DNA of 64,000 bases from JBCBCP01 sp038530575 (GTDB lineage: Bacteria; Pseudomonadota; Alphaproteobacteria; Rhodobacterales; Rhodobacteraceae): positions 77,279 to 141,278 of the forward strand of contig JBCBCP010000003.1 in assembly GCA_038530575.1 (NCBI GenBank), written 5' to 3'. Below the pieces are notes generated by a model, which was not told the DNA's origin, did no database searches, and saw only the letters and a program-made list of their open reading frames with translations. The translations under genes were made by a program, and so were the position numbers. Shown one piece after another: positions 24,807 to 33,851 of this stretch. Within the stretch, counting starts at the first letter, position 1. The number at the start of each line of letters is the position of its first letter.

Positions 24807-26020
24807 GGCACACCTGCTTGTTCGGCAGCCCGGTTGATCATGTCGAGCGCGCCTGGCGCATCGGCAAAGACCGTGCGCGCCTCGGCCACGATGGCCGCGG
24901 CCTGATCGCCCCGTCCTAGGACCCCCAGCGCCGTTATCAACTGCGCCCAGTCCTCGGGCGGGCCACCTTCAGAGGCAAGACGCCCTCCAAGACTGCTGAC
25001 CATTCCTTCGATCATCTGCATGCGCTCGGTCGGGGTCATGTCGCGCGCTGCGGCGATGTCGGCGGCACTCGGCCCGCGTCCCGCACCGATTTCGGGAAGC
25101 TGGTAGTTCACACCGGCGCGAAACGCCATTTCTTCGATCTGGACCACGATCGGCTCGATCCACGGCGCCTCTGCGGGACCTTCGCGCAAAAGCGCATCCC
25201 AGACGCGGAACGCCACATCGGGCCGCCCCGTCTGCGCGTTCATCAGGCCCCAGTAGTAGCGCGCAGAGCCATTGGCCGCATCCAGCGCCAGCGCCGCGCG
25301 CAGGGCCGCCTCCGCCTCGGGCGAGACATAGCCGCCCGCCGCGAGGATCAGCAGATCGGCATAGGTTGCAAGGTCTTCGGCGGTGGCCTCTGCCCCCTTG
25401 ATCCGCACGACGCCGCCCTGCGCCCGGGCGGAGGCCGCGAAATTGCCCAGCCGCGCTTCGGCCTGCGACAGCAGCACGTGGCCCTGAAGATCATCGGGCC
25501 GCCCCGCGACCGCGTCCCGCAACTGCTCCACCAGCGCAACGTAATCGGGCGATGGCTCCTCAAGCGGTGGGCGTCCGCGCACCGTCGCCTCGGCCTCGGC
25601 TTGACTTGGACGCTCCGCGCTGGCCGCCTCGGCCGCGGCGATCCGCGTCTCGAGCGGCAGATCGCCATAGCCCGGCGCGCCATAGGTCAGGTACACCCCG
25701 AAGGTTGCCGCAAGCACTACCGCAACCAGCCCACCAGCCAGAATCGGCCCACCCCCGATGCGGCCAGCCTCAGGTGCCTGCTCTGCCGCACGGTCTGCGG
25801 CCAGGATCCGGCGAGCAACCTCGGTGCGCACGCGCTCTGCCTCTTCGGGGGCAAGAACGCCGCGCTCGGCATCCCGGTCCACCTCGGCCAGCTGATCTCG
25901 ATAGACCTGTAGGTCATGGTCCGCCGCCTCTACCGCATCGCCGCGTGCGCGCAGCACCGCGAGGGCCAGCATCACACCCGTCACAAGCGCCAAGGCGCCG
26001 GCAATGATCCAGAAAACCAT
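24803..26020 (-). CDS. ccmI: c-type cytochrome biogenesis protein CcmI
   Basis: This protein of about 405 residues has an N-terminal helix (MVFWIIAGALALVTGVMLALAVL), a cytoplasmic loop with DLQVYRDQLAEVDRDAERGVL, a second helix near AGGLVAVVLAATFGVYLTYG, and a periplasmic TPR-rich region. CcmI holds apocytochrome c for heme ligation. The frame is open upstream to 26149, but the first helix begins at the ATG at 26020, where homologous proteins start. It is unlinked here from ccmABCDG at 60389-63123. It diverges from soxB. Confidence 0.88.
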   Translation of the reverse strand: MVFWIIAGALALVTGVMLALAVLRARGDAVEAADHDLQVYRDQLAEVDRDAERGVLAPEEAERVRTEVARRILAADRAAEQAPEAGRIGGGPILAGGLVAVVLAATFGVYLTYGAPGYGDLPLETRIAAAEAASAERPSQAEAEATVRGRPPLEEPSPDYVALVEQLRDAVAGRPDDLQGHVLLSQAEARLGNFAASARAQGGVVRIKGAEATAEDLATYADLLILAAGGYVSPEAEAALRAALALDAANGSARYYWGLMNAQTGRPDVAFRVWDALLREGPAEAPWIEPIVVQIEEMAFRAGVNYQLPEIGAGRGPSAADIAAARDMTPTERMQMIEGMVSSLGGRLASEGGPPEDWAQLITALGVLGRGDQAAAIVAEARTVFADAPGALDMINRAAEQAGVP

Positions 26021-26196
26021 GTCGTCCCCACTTCCCATCTCACCCGACATAAACCCGGCGCCGCCCAAAGAGAAGCCGCGCGCGCACATGTCGCAAACCC
26101 GAACCCGAATGCCGCGCGCTGGCCGCTTGGATACGCCCATTTGCCCCATTACAAACGGCGACAGGGGCGAGGGCCCCGAATCCGTACAGGTGCGCC

Positions 26197-27441
26197 ATGA
26201 AACGATATTCGGCTTTTGCCATCGCCCGCGAGGCGTTTCGCTTTCACACCGGGTGGGAGCGTGCGTGGCGCAGCCCCGAGCCCAAGAAGCGCTATGATGT
26301 GATCATCATCGGGGCAGGGGGCCACGGCCTCGCCACGGCCTATTACCTTGGCAAGAATTTCGGCATCACCAATGTCGCCATCCTCGAAAAGGGTTGGCTC
26401 GGCGGCGGCAACACGGGCCGGAACACTACGATCATCCGTTCAAACTACCTGCAGGACCCCTCGGCGGCGCTCTATGAAAAGTCCCGCTCGCTCTACGAGA
26501 CGATGAGCCAGGACCTGAACTACAACGTCATGTTCAGCCCGCGCGGCGTGATCATGCTGGCCCAGACCCACCACGAGGTGCGTGGCTACCAGCGCACGGC
26601 CCACGCGAACGCGCTGCAGGGTGTGGCGACCGAATTTATCGGGCCGGAGCGGGTCAAGGAATTGTGCCCAATCATCGAACTTAGCGGTCCGCGTTATCCT
26701 GTGCTCGGCGGCCTATGGCAGGCCCGCGGTGGTACGGCGCGCCACGATGCGGTGGCCTGGGGCTACGCCCGTGCGTGTTCCGATATGGGCATGGACGTGA
26801 TTCAGAAATGCGAAGTCACCGGCATTCGGCGTGAAGGCGGCAAGGTCGTCGGCGTGGACACGTCCAAAGGGGCCATCGACTGCGACAAGCTGGGGATCGT
26901 GGTTGCGGGCCATTCGGGCGACGTGGCGGCCATGGCCGGCTTCCGTCTGCCCATCGAATCCGTGGCCCTGCAGGCGCTGGTGTCCGAGCCGATCAAACCC
27001 TGCATGGACGTGGTCGTGATGGCCAACACCGTGCACGGCTACATGAGCCAGTCCGACAAGGGCGAGATGGTGATTGGCGGCGGCACGGACGGCTATAACA
27101 ACTACACCCAGCGCGGGGCCTTCCATCACATCGAGGAAACCGTGCGCGCGCTGGTGGAGACCTTCCCGATGATCTCCCGCCTCAAGATGCTGCGCCAGTG
27201 GGGCGGCATCGTGGATGTGACCGGCGACCGCTCGCCGATCCTGTCCAAAACGCCGGTCGAGAACGTGTTCATCAACTGCGGTTGGGGCACGGGCGGCTTC
27301 AAGGCGACCCCGGGTTCCGGCTGGGCCATGGCCGAGCTGATGGCCAAGGGGCATTCGCCCCTGACGGATGAGTTTGGCCTCGACCGTTTCCGCGAAGGCC
27401 GCTTTATCGACGAAAGCGTCGCCGCTGGGGTGGCGCACTAA
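26197..27441 (+). CDS. soxB: sarcosine oxidase beta subunit
   Basis: This 414-residue flavoprotein is the beta subunit of heterotetrameric sarcosine oxidase, which oxidises sarcosine to glycine and passes the methyl carbon to folate. The FAD site is YDVIIIGAGGHGLATAYYLGKNFG, and KGWLGGGNTGRNTTIIRSNY is characteristic of this subunit. The downstream D, A and G genes confirm the type. The N-methylglutamate dehydrogenase complex MgdABCD is a close relative, so that alternative should be kept in view, especially given the glnT-glx cluster 11 kb away. Confidence 0.9.
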   Translation: MKRYSAFAIAREAFRFHTGWERAWRSPEPKKRYDVIIIGAGGHGLATAYYLGKNFGITNVAILEKGWLGGGNTGRNTTIIRSNYLQDPSAALYEKSRSLYETMSQDLNYNVMFSPRGVIMLAQTHHEVRGYQRTAHANALQGVATEFIGPERVKELCPIIELSGPRYPVLGGLWQARGGTARHDAVAWGYARACSDMGMDVIQKCEVTGIRREGGKVVGVDTSKGAIDCDKLGIVVAGHSGDVAAMAGFRLPIESVALQALVSEPIKPCMDVVVMANTVHGYMSQSDKGEMVIGGGTDGYNNYTQRGAFHHIEETVRALVETFPMISRLKMLRQWGGIVDVTGDRSPILSKTPVENVFINCGWGTGGFKATPGSGWAMAELMAKGHSPLTDEFGLDRFREGRFIDESVAAGVAH

Positions 27442-27635
27442 TGAATGCCGCCGTCATTTCCGCTGATCCTGTTCAACATAACGCCCTCGGCGCGAATGCG
27501 CTCGCGGTCCGCCTCGGTCTGGGGCTGGTCTGCGGTCTCGTCGATGATCGTGCCGCGGCCCGTGCGCCGCTCGCGCAGGGCAAGCCAGACACCCAGAATG
27601 GCAAAAGAAGCAACGAGGGCGATAAGCCACTCCAT
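27438..27635 (-). CDS. small single-span membrane protein
   Basis: This 65-residue protein has a hydrophobic N-terminus (MEWLIALVASFAILGVWLALRE), then a polar charged tail ending in DGGIH. It is encoded opposite to the sox operon, directly after the stop of the next small gene (TAA then ATG with no gap), and its stop overlaps the soxB end by 4 bp. No known family is recognised. The membrane anchor plus coupled arrangement supports a real gene. Confidence 0.55.
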   Translation of the reverse strand: MEWLIALVASFAILGVWLALRERRTGRGTIIDETADQPQTEADRERIRAEGVMLNRISGNDGGIH

Positions 27636-27818
27636 TTAATGCGTCTTTTCGCCTTCACCGGCCTTGGAGCCAAAGGCGATCAGGCTGGCCACATCCACCT
27701 CGCGCCCGCCGCGCGCTTCGAGCCGCTTGGCCGCGGCACGGCGTTCCAGCAGGAACATCACCAGCGCAAAGGCGCAAATTCCGCCAAACGCGATCACGGC
27801 CATCATTTCCTTACTCAT
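27636..27818 (-). CDS. small single-span membrane protein
   Basis: This 60-residue protein has one hydrophobic segment (MMAVIAFGGICAFALVMFLLERR) and a charged tail. A clear GGAGGA ribosome binding site lies about 7 nt before the ATG, supporting real translation. It is followed without any gap by the other small membrane-protein gene, so the two form a mini-operon on the minus strand between soxB and soxD. The function is unknown. Confidence 0.6.
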   Translation of the reverse strand: MSKEMMAVIAFGGICAFALVMFLLERRAAAKRLEARGGREVDVASLIAFGSKAGEGEKTH

Positions 27819-27889
27819 TCCGAGTCCTCCAATCCTGTTCTTTCGAACATAGCGGCGCTGACCGGAAAAAGCGAACCCGGAGGCATCCT

Positions 27890-28222
27890 ATGCTGATCCT
27901 GACCTGTCCCGTCTGCGGCGTGACCGCCGAGGAAACCGAATTTCACGGTGGCGGCGAGGCGCACCTGACCCGCTACGGCCCCGGCTCAAGCGAAGAGGAC
28001 TTTGAAACCTACCTCTTCATGCGGGAAAACCCCAAGGGCGTGCATCTGGAGCGCTGGCGCCATGTCTATGGCTGCGGCAAGTGGTTCCACGCGGCCCGCT
28101 GCACCACCACGCTCGAGGTATTCGGTACCTACAGCGCCCAGACCACTGAGCCGCCACAAGAGCTGAAGGACAAGATCAGCGCCAAACGCCCCGGCTGGTC
28201 GTGGCGGGAGTTCAGCGCATGA
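27890..28222 (+). CDS. soxD: sarcosine oxidase delta subunit
   Basis: This 110-residue delta subunit is a zinc-binding structural component of heterotetrameric sarcosine oxidase. CPVCG near the N-terminus and the later YGCGKWFHAARCTTT provide the expected Cys/His ligands, and ERWRHVYGCGKWF is a family hallmark. GGAGGCATCCT precedes the ATG. It is separated from soxB by 448 bp that carry two genes on the opposite strand. Confidence 0.92.
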   Translation: MLILTCPVCGVTAEETEFHGGGEAHLTRYGPGSSEEDFETYLFMRENPKGVHLERWRHVYGCGKWFHAARCTTTLEVFGTYSAQTTEPPQELKDKISAKRPGWSWREFSA

Positions 28223-28230
28223 TGATCCCC

Positions 28231-28276
28231 CTTCACTTGGCAAAGAAAACTCCCCGCGGAGCGTCCCGCACGCTCC
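28231..28276 (+). repeat. dispersed intergenic repeat with hairpin
   Basis: A stretch beginning CTTCACTTGGCA and ending in a GGAGCGT/ACGCTCC hairpin (28258-28276) lies between soxD and soxA. It shares about 19 of 22 positions with 16851-16872. Similar sequence on the other strand occurs at 60306-60350. Its role is unknown and could be mRNA stability within the operon. Confidence 0.4.
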
Positions 28277-28298
28277 ACCCGCGCAAAGGCCCAACGAC

Positions 28299-31200
28299 AT
28301 GAGCACACGCCTCTCCACCGGCGGCCGCCTGCTGAACCGCGACCGCGCCCTGACCTTTACCTTCAACGGCACTGCCATGCGCGGCTTTGAGGGCGACACG
28401 CTCGCCGCAGCCCTGCTCGCGCAGGACCAGATGCTGGTCGGCCGCTCGTTCAAGTATCACCGCCCACGCGGCATTGTCGCCAGCGGGGTCGAGGAACCGA
28501 ACGGCCTTGTGAACCTCGGCACCGAAGGCAAGTTCGAGCCAAACCAGCGCGTCACCACGACCGAGCTGTTCGACGGGCTGGAGGCCAAGAGCCAGAACCA
28601 CTGGCCGAGCCTCGATTTTGATGTGGGTGCAGTGAACGCCAAGCTCGCGCGCTTCATGCCGGCGGGCTTTTATTACAAGATGTTCATCCACCCGCGCCCT
28701 CTGTGGAAACATGTCTACGAGCCGTTCATCCGGCAGGCCGCAGGCCTTGGCGCGGCGCCCAAAGCGCGGGACGCGGACACGTACGAGCATCTTTATGCCT
28801 TCTGCGATGTGCTGGTGATCGGCGGCGGTGTGGCGGGGCTTCAGGCCGCCCGCGCGGCGGCACGAAGCGGGGCAAAGGTTCTGGTGCTGGAACAGACCGC
28901 CCATTGGGGCGGTCGTGCGCCAGTTGATGGCGGCACTATCGATGGCGACGCGCCTCAGGCATTCGTGGACGCGGCCCTGGCCGAGCTGGGCGCGATGGAC
29001 AATGTCACGCTGCGCACCCGCACGATGGGCGCAGGGGTCTACGACCATGGCTACGTTCTGGGATACGAGCGGCTGACCGATCACGACCCGAAGGCAGACG
29101 GCCCGCGTCACCGCCTCTGGCGCATCCGCGCGGCACAGATCGTCACCGCAACCGGCGCCATCGAACGCCCCCTCAGCTTTGCGGGCAACGACGTGCCGGG
29201 GGTCATGCTGGCCGCTGCGGTGCGCGACTACGTGGTCAATTACGCCGTCAGCCCCGGCGACCGCACGGTCGTCGTCACGAATAACGACGATGCCTACCGA
29301 ACGGCCATAGCGCTTAAACATGCAGGGCTTGACGTGCCCGCCCTGCTGGACGCGCGCACCCATGCAGCAGACAGCGCGCTGATGGAGCAGGCCCGCGCGC
29401 TGGGGGTTCGGGTCCTGATGGGGCACGGCATCGCCAAGGTGCAGGGCGGCAAGCGCGTCACGGGCGTCGCGATCTGCTCGCAAGCGGGCGAGGGCGCGGT
29501 GCTCGAAGAGATCCCTTGCGACGCAGTTGCCATGTCGGGCGGCTGGTCGCCTGTCGTGCATCTGTATTCACACTGCGGCGGCAAATTGCTGTGGGACGAG
29601 GCAGGCGCGATGTTCCGGCCCGACCCGAACCGCCCGCCCACCGGCGCATCGGGTGAAGGCTTCGTGTCCGTCTGTGGCAGCGCCAACGGCGAAATGGACC
29701 TCGCCGCCGTCCTGACCGATGCCGATGCCGTGGGCCGCGCTGCCGCCACAGCGGCGGGCTTTACGGCGCAGGACTCCGCCGCCCCGGTTGGGGACACTCC
29801 CGAAGAGGCCCCGATGGCTCCGGTCTGGATGATGCCCCAGGGCGCCAAGAAGGAACTACGGAGCAAGGCGTGGCTGGATTACCAGAACGACGTGAAAGTG
29901 TCGGACGTTCAACTGGCCGCCCAAGAAGGGTTTGAATCGGTCGAACATGCCAAGCGCTACACCACGCTCGGCATGGCGACGGATCAGGGAAAACTCAGCA
30001 ACATCAACGGTCTCGCGATCCTCTCTGATGCGCTGGGTCAACCGATCCCGCAGACGGGCACCACCACCTTCCGCCCGCCCTATACGCCGATCTCCATGGG
30101 GGCCATCGCGGGCGAGGCGCGGGGCGAAGTGTTCCAGCCCTTGCGCCGCACGCCGATCCACGACTGGAACGACAGTCACGGCGCCGATTGGGAGCCCGTT
30201 GGCGCGTGGCGGCGCCCCTACGCCTATGTGCGCAGCGGCGAAAGCACCCATGACGCTGTGATGCGCGAGACGAAGAACACCCGCGAAAACCTTGGCCTGC
30301 TGGACGCGTCCACGCTGGGCAAGATCGTGGTCAAAGGCCCCGACGCGGGCCGCTTCCTCGACATGATGTACACCAACATGATGTCGACCCTGAAGCCGGG
30401 CAAATGCCGCTACGGCCTGATGTGCAGCGAGAACGGCTTCCTGATCGACGACGGCGTGGTTGCGCGCCTCGATGACGACACATGGCTCTGCCACACCACC
30501 ACGGGCGGTGCGGACCGCATCCACCAGCATATGGAAGAATGGCTGCAGACCGAATGGTGGGACTGGAAGGTCTATGTCGCCAACTTGACCGAACAATACG
30601 CGCAGATCGCCGTGGTTGGCCCCAATGCGCGCCAGGCGCTGGAGCGGCTGGGCGGCATGGACGTGTCGAACGATGCGCTTGGCTTCATGGAGTGGGCCGA
30701 GGGCAAGCTGGGCGATTTCGACGCGCGCGTCTTCCGCATCTCTTTCTCGGGCGAGTTGAGCTTTGAAGTCGCGGTGCCTGCCAGCCAGGGTCAGGCCTTC
30801 TGGGATGCCCTCATGACGGTTGGCGCGGACCTTGGCGTGATGCCCTACGGGACCGAGGCGCTGCATATCCTGCGGGCCGAAAAGGGCTTTATCATGATCG
30901 GGGACGAGACCGACGGCACCGTGATCCCGCAGGACCTTGGCCTACACTGGGCGATTTCGAAGAAGAAGGAAGACTTCCTTGGCAAGCGCGCGCAGGAGCG
31001 TACCCATATGACCGATCCGGCCCGCTGGAAACTGGTGGGGCTGGAAACGCTCGACGGTGCCACGCTGCCCGATGGAGCCTATGCCAAGGGGGAGGGGACC
31101 AACGCCAACGGTCAGACCGTGGTGCAGGGGCGGGTAACCTCCTCGTACCACTCGCCCAACCTGAACAAGGGTATTGCCATGGGCCTTGTACTGAATGGCC

Positions 31201-31313
31201 CAGACCGTATGGGCGAGGTGCTGACCTTCCCCGGAACCGATGGCACCAACTACGAGGCGCGCATTGTCAGCCCCGTGTTCTATGATCCGGAAGGGAGCAA
31301 AGCGAATGGCTGA
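28299..31313 (+). CDS. soxA: sarcosine oxidase alpha subunit
   Basis: This 1004-residue alpha subunit has typical length. It begins with a 2Fe-2S-ferredoxin-like lobe (FNGTAMRGFEGDTLAAALLAQ). A dinucleotide-binding domain follows (VLVIGGGVAGLQAARAAARSGAKVLVLEQ, about residues 170-200) for NAD+, and the C-terminal GcvT-like domain (about 620-1000) binds tetrahydrofolate and forms methylene-THF. It overlaps soxG by 8 bp. The closest alternative is the large subunit of N-methylglutamate dehydrogenase. Confidence 0.92.
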   Translation: MSTRLSTGGRLLNRDRALTFTFNGTAMRGFEGDTLAAALLAQDQMLVGRSFKYHRPRGIVASGVEEPNGLVNLGTEGKFEPNQRVTTTELFDGLEAKSQNHWPSLDFDVGAVNAKLARFMPAGFYYKMFIHPRPLWKHVYEPFIRQAAGLGAAPKARDADTYEHLYAFCDVLVIGGGVAGLQAARAAARSGAKVLVLEQTAHWGGRAPVDGGTIDGDAPQAFVDAALAELGAMDNVTLRTRTMGAGVYDHGYVLGYERLTDHDPKADGPRHRLWRIRAAQIVTATGAIERPLSFAGNDVPGVMLAAAVRDYVVNYAVSPGDRTVVVTNNDDAYRTAIALKHAGLDVPALLDARTHAADSALMEQARALGVRVLMGHGIAKVQGGKRVTGVAICSQAGEGAVLEEIPCDAVAMSGGWSPVVHLYSHCGGKLLWDEAGAMFRPDPNRPPTGASGEGFVSVCGSANGEMDLAAVLTDADAVGRAAATAAGFTAQDSAAPVGDTPEEAPMAPVWMMPQGAKKELRSKAWLDYQNDVKVSDVQLAAQEGFESVEHAKRYTTLGMATDQGKLSNINGLAILSDALGQPIPQTGTTTFRPPYTPISMGAIAGEARGEVFQPLRRTPIHDWNDSHGADWEPVGAWRRPYAYVRSGESTHDAVMRETKNTRENLGLLDASTLGKIVVKGPDAGRFLDMMYTNMMSTLKPGKCRYGLMCSENGFLIDDGVVARLDDDTWLCHTTTGGADRIHQHMEEWLQTEWWDWKVYVANLTEQYAQIAVVGPNARQALERLGGMDVSNDALGFMEWAEGKLGDFDARVFRISFSGELSFEVAVPASQGQAFWDALMTVGADLGVMPYGTEALHILRAEKGFIMIGDETDGTVIPQDLGLHWAISKKKEDFLGKRAQERTHMTDPARWKLVGLETLDGATLPDGAYAKGEGTNANGQTVVQGRVTSSYHSPNLNKGIAMGLVLNGPDRMGEVLTFPGTDGTNYEARIVSPVFYDPEGSKANG

Positions 31314-31872
31314 TCCTGTCTCTCCCCTCGCCGGCGCGGCGGCCTCGGGTATCGCCGAAGTCCGTGAGATTGGCCTTCAGGGCATGATCACCCTGCGCGG
31401 TGATCTGTCAAACGCGCGGATCGCGGGCGCGGCCAAAGGCGCGGTAGGGGTCGATGTGCCCGGGCCGGGACGCGCTGCGATGGACGGCGCGCGCGGCATC
31501 TGCTGGATGTCCCCGGACGAGCTGCTGGTGCTGTGCCCCTATATCGAGGTCGAAGCGGCGCTGAAGAAGATGCATACCGCGCTGGAGGGCAGCCACGCAT
31601 TGGCGGTAAACGTATCCGACGCGCGCGCGGTTTTTGACCTATCAGGCCCGCGCGCGCGGGAGGTCTTGTCTAAATTGGTGCCGGTCGACCTGAGCCCCGA
31701 TGCATTTGCCCAAGGTATGTTCCGCCGCACGCGCATGGCGCAGATCCCGGCGGCCTTCTGGCTGCACGCGCCGGACACGTTTCGGATCGTGACCTTCCGC
31801 AGCACTGCACAATATGCGGTGGACCTTTTCAAGACCGCCAGCATGGCGGGCAGCGAAGTGGACCTGTTTTGA
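31306..31872 (+). CDS. soxG: sarcosine oxidase gamma subunit
   Basis: This 188-residue gamma subunit has a GcvT-like half-domain pattern: GMITLRGDL, a WMSPDELLVLC stretch, and LSGPRAREVLSKLVPVDLSPDAF. The ATG at 31306 gives an 8-bp overlap with soxA and a GGGAGCAAAGCG ribosome binding site. Its stop overlaps the ATG of the following secreted-protein gene by one base, so that gene is likely translated with the sox operon. Confidence 0.9.
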   Translation: MADPVSPLAGAAASGIAEVREIGLQGMITLRGDLSNARIAGAAKGAVGVDVPGPGRAAMDGARGICWMSPDELLVLCPYIEVEAALKKMHTALEGSHALAVNVSDARAVFDLSGPRAREVLSKLVPVDLSPDAFAQGMFRRTRMAQIPAAFWLHAPDTFRIVTFRSTAQYAVDLFKTASMAGSEVDLF

Positions 31873-32282
31873 TGGTTAAAACCCTCATACTGGCGGCCGG
31901 CGTTGCGGCGCTTGCCACATCGGCGCACGCCGTCAACCTGCTGTGTGTGACGTCCAACCCATCTTCAAAGGATTGGGTACCCAAGTCGGTTGCCGTCACG
32001 GTCGATACGGACAGGCTGCAAGCTGCGGTCCTCGATGAATACACGAGCCAAGTATTGGGCGGCCCGATTATGGTCGACTTTCGCCAGACAGGCGCAAAGC
32101 GTTTGCAGCTGAAGTGGGAACTCGTCGGTGCCAAAGACGTGCAGGGCCGCGAGCAGACGGTGGATTTCACCATGTCGATCAATGTGGGCAACGGGCGGTT
32201 CACCTACCAAGGCATCGGCGAGAGCTTTTTCGTGACCCCGGGCAGCGCGTCGGGCCGTTGCGGGCGCATTCCAGAAGGCTAG
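31872..32282 (+). CDS. small secreted protein, paralogue A
   Basis: This 136-residue protein has a signal peptide (MVKTLILAAGVAALATSAHA, cleavage before VNLLC). The mature part has two cysteines, one near each end, that could form a disulfide, and beta-rich sequence. It resembles the protein at 32532-32987 along most of its length: both have GG..., K/RLQLKW or LRFSW, GAxD, a Gln, an NxG turn, and end in SGxC. No known domain is recognised. The TGATG overlap with soxG suggests co-expression with the oxidase. Confidence 0.65.
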   Translation: MVKTLILAAGVAALATSAHAVNLLCVTSNPSSKDWVPKSVAVTVDTDRLQAAVLDEYTSQVLGGPIMVDFRQTGAKRLQLKWELVGAKDVQGREQTVDFTMSINVGNGRFTYQGIGESFFVTPGSASGRCGRIPEG

Positions 32283-32480
32283 AGCGCACCGCGGTGTGTC
32301 GCCATGTGTTTTGAGCGTGACGTCCTTCTAACGAAAGAAGACATATTCAGCTGATCAGCAAACCACATGCGCATGGTCCCTCTGGTGCTTCGGAGCGCCG
32401 CCACGCCTGTGGTCGCGGTGGCCAAGACCCGAAAATGCGATATGATTCTATCGACGACGCCGAAATGCCGGCGCTCACGT

Positions 32481-32510
32481 TTGCCGCAACTGCACCAGCG
32501 ACTGCGGCAA
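32481..32510. repeat. inverted repeat upstream of secreted protein B
   Basis: TTGCCGCA (32481-32488) and TGCGGCAA (32503-32510) form a perfect 8-bp inverted repeat with a 14-bp spacer, ending about 9 bp before the ribosome binding site of the next gene. It could be an operator or an mRNA hairpin controlling translation. The rest of the 249-bp gap (32283-32531) shows nothing I can name. Confidence 0.4.
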
Positions 32511-32531
32511 CATCAATTCAGGAGGCGGGAT

Positions 32532-32987
32532 ATGCGCGCGCGTAAACTCAGCACGGTTTTGGTCCTTGCCCTGGGCCTCGCGGTCCCGGCTGCTGCGCAA
32601 AACGTGATGTACGACTGCCAGATCACCAAGGGCGGTGAGGCCGGGACGTGGATCGGCACGCGGCTCGCCTTGATTGTTGAGGAAAGCGGTGCGGCCCGTG
32701 CCGTAGACAACGTGACAATCACCTTTGTTGAGGGCGGGTCGGCGGCGGCGCGGCTGACGCGACGTGGCGATACGCTGCGCTTTAGCTGGAACGTTGCCGG
32801 CGCGAGCGACTCGCGGCAGCAAAACATTCCGACCTTCACCTATACCGCTAATCTGAACACCGGAACGGGCGCGGTCCGCGTGCGCGCGAAACCTGTTCGC
32901 TTTCCGCAAAGCTGGTCGGGCTCGGGCACATGTACGCCACGTTCCGATATGTCCGTGCGTGAGCTGAACCGACTTTTGCGGGGCTGA
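32532..32987 (+). CDS. small secreted protein, paralogue B
   Basis: This 151-residue protein has a signal peptide (MRARKLSTVLVLALGLAVPAAA, cleavage before QNVMY). An AGGAGG ribosome binding site 7 nt before the ATG fixes the start. The mature domain has C near residue 30 and C near 133 and aligns with the protein at 31872-32282, so the pair are paralogues. Unlike A it has a leader with an inverted repeat, so it may be expressed separately. The function is unknown. Confidence 0.65.
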   Translation: MRARKLSTVLVLALGLAVPAAAQNVMYDCQITKGGEAGTWIGTRLALIVEESGAARAVDNVTITFVEGGSAAARLTRRGDTLRFSWNVAGASDSRQQNIPTFTYTANLNTGTGAVRVRAKPVRFPQSWSGSGTCTPRSDMSVRELNRLLRG

Positions 32988-33091
32988 TCGGCGCTTTCTC
33001 TATTCGGGTTGTGCCGCTGTGCTCTTGACCTTGGCACCTGCCGCCCAATCTGTCATGCACACCGACGTAACGACCCCTGAAAGGATGCCCC

Positions 33092-33691
33092 ATGGCTTTC
33101 GAACTCCCCGACCTTCCCTACGCCCACGACGCTCTTGCCCCGCATGGCATGTCGGCGGAGACGCTGGAATTCCACCACGACCTGCACCACAACGCCTACG
33201 TGACCAACGGCAACAAGGCGATTGAAGGCACCGAGTGGGAGGGCAAGACCCTCGAGGAGATCATCACCGGCACTTACGACGCGAACGCCGTGGCGCAGAA
33301 TGGCATCTTCAACAACATCAGCCAGCTGTGGAACCACAACCAGTTCTGGGAAATGATGGGTCCCGGCACCTCGGCCATGCCGGGCGAGTTGGAAAAGGCG
33401 CTGACCGAGAGCTTTGGGTCGGTTGATGCGTTCAAGGATGCGTTCAAAGCCGCTGGCGCTGGCCAGTTCGGCTCGGGCTGGGCATGGCTGGTCAAGGATA
33501 CCGATGGCAGCCTGAAGGTCACAAAGACCGAAAACGGCGTGAACCCCCTATGCTTTGGTCAAACGGCTCTGCTCGGCTGCGACGTGTGGGAGCACAGCTA
33601 CTATATCGACTTCCGCAACAAGCGCCCGGACTACCTGTCGAACTTCCTCGACAATCTGGTGAACTGGGATAACGTGGCCAGCCGCATGTAA
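33092..33691 (+). CDS. sodB: Fe/Mn superoxide dismutase
   Basis: This 199-residue cytosolic superoxide dismutase has metal ligands visible in LEFHHDLHHNAYV (first His), QLWNHNQFW (second His), and DVWEHSYYIDF (Asp and third His). GQFGSGWAWLV is the usual outer-sphere region. Iron versus manganese use cannot be settled from these motifs alone. GAAAGGATGCCCC precedes the ATG. TTGACC at 33025-33030 may be its -35, but the matching -10 is weak. Confidence 0.95.
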   Translation: MAFELPDLPYAHDALAPHGMSAETLEFHHDLHHNAYVTNGNKAIEGTEWEGKTLEEIITGTYDANAVAQNGIFNNISQLWNHNQFWEMMGPGTSAMPGELEKALTESFGSVDAFKDAFKAAGAGQFGSGWAWLVKDTDGSLKVTKTENGVNPLCFGQTALLGCDVWEHSYYIDFRNKRPDYLSNFLDNLVNWDNVASRM

Positions 33692-33719
33692 ATGCTGCGA
33701 CGGCTGATGGACTCAAGTG

Positions 33720-33752
33720 GGCCGGGAGCATTGCTTCCGGCCTCTTTCGTTT
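33720..33752 (+). terminator. rho-independent terminator after sodB
   Basis: GGCCGG (33720-33725) and CCGGCC (33737-33742) pair around an AGC/GCT inner stem and are followed by TCTTTCGTTT. It lies 29 bp after the sodB stop. The convergent LOG-family gene ends 100 bp further on. Confidence 0.75.
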
Positions 33753-33851
33753 GCCCTGTTGCGATGTGCATCGAAGTCACCTTGCACTGATCTGGCACCC
33801 CCGCTTTAGTACCTGTGCCCAGTCATCACCGCAGGCGGCTCAGCCCTGGGG

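Noticed and set aside
28233..29561. 442-codon minus-strand frame opposite soxA
   Set aside because: It mirrors codon positions of soxA, has no recognisable motif and no ribosome binding site.
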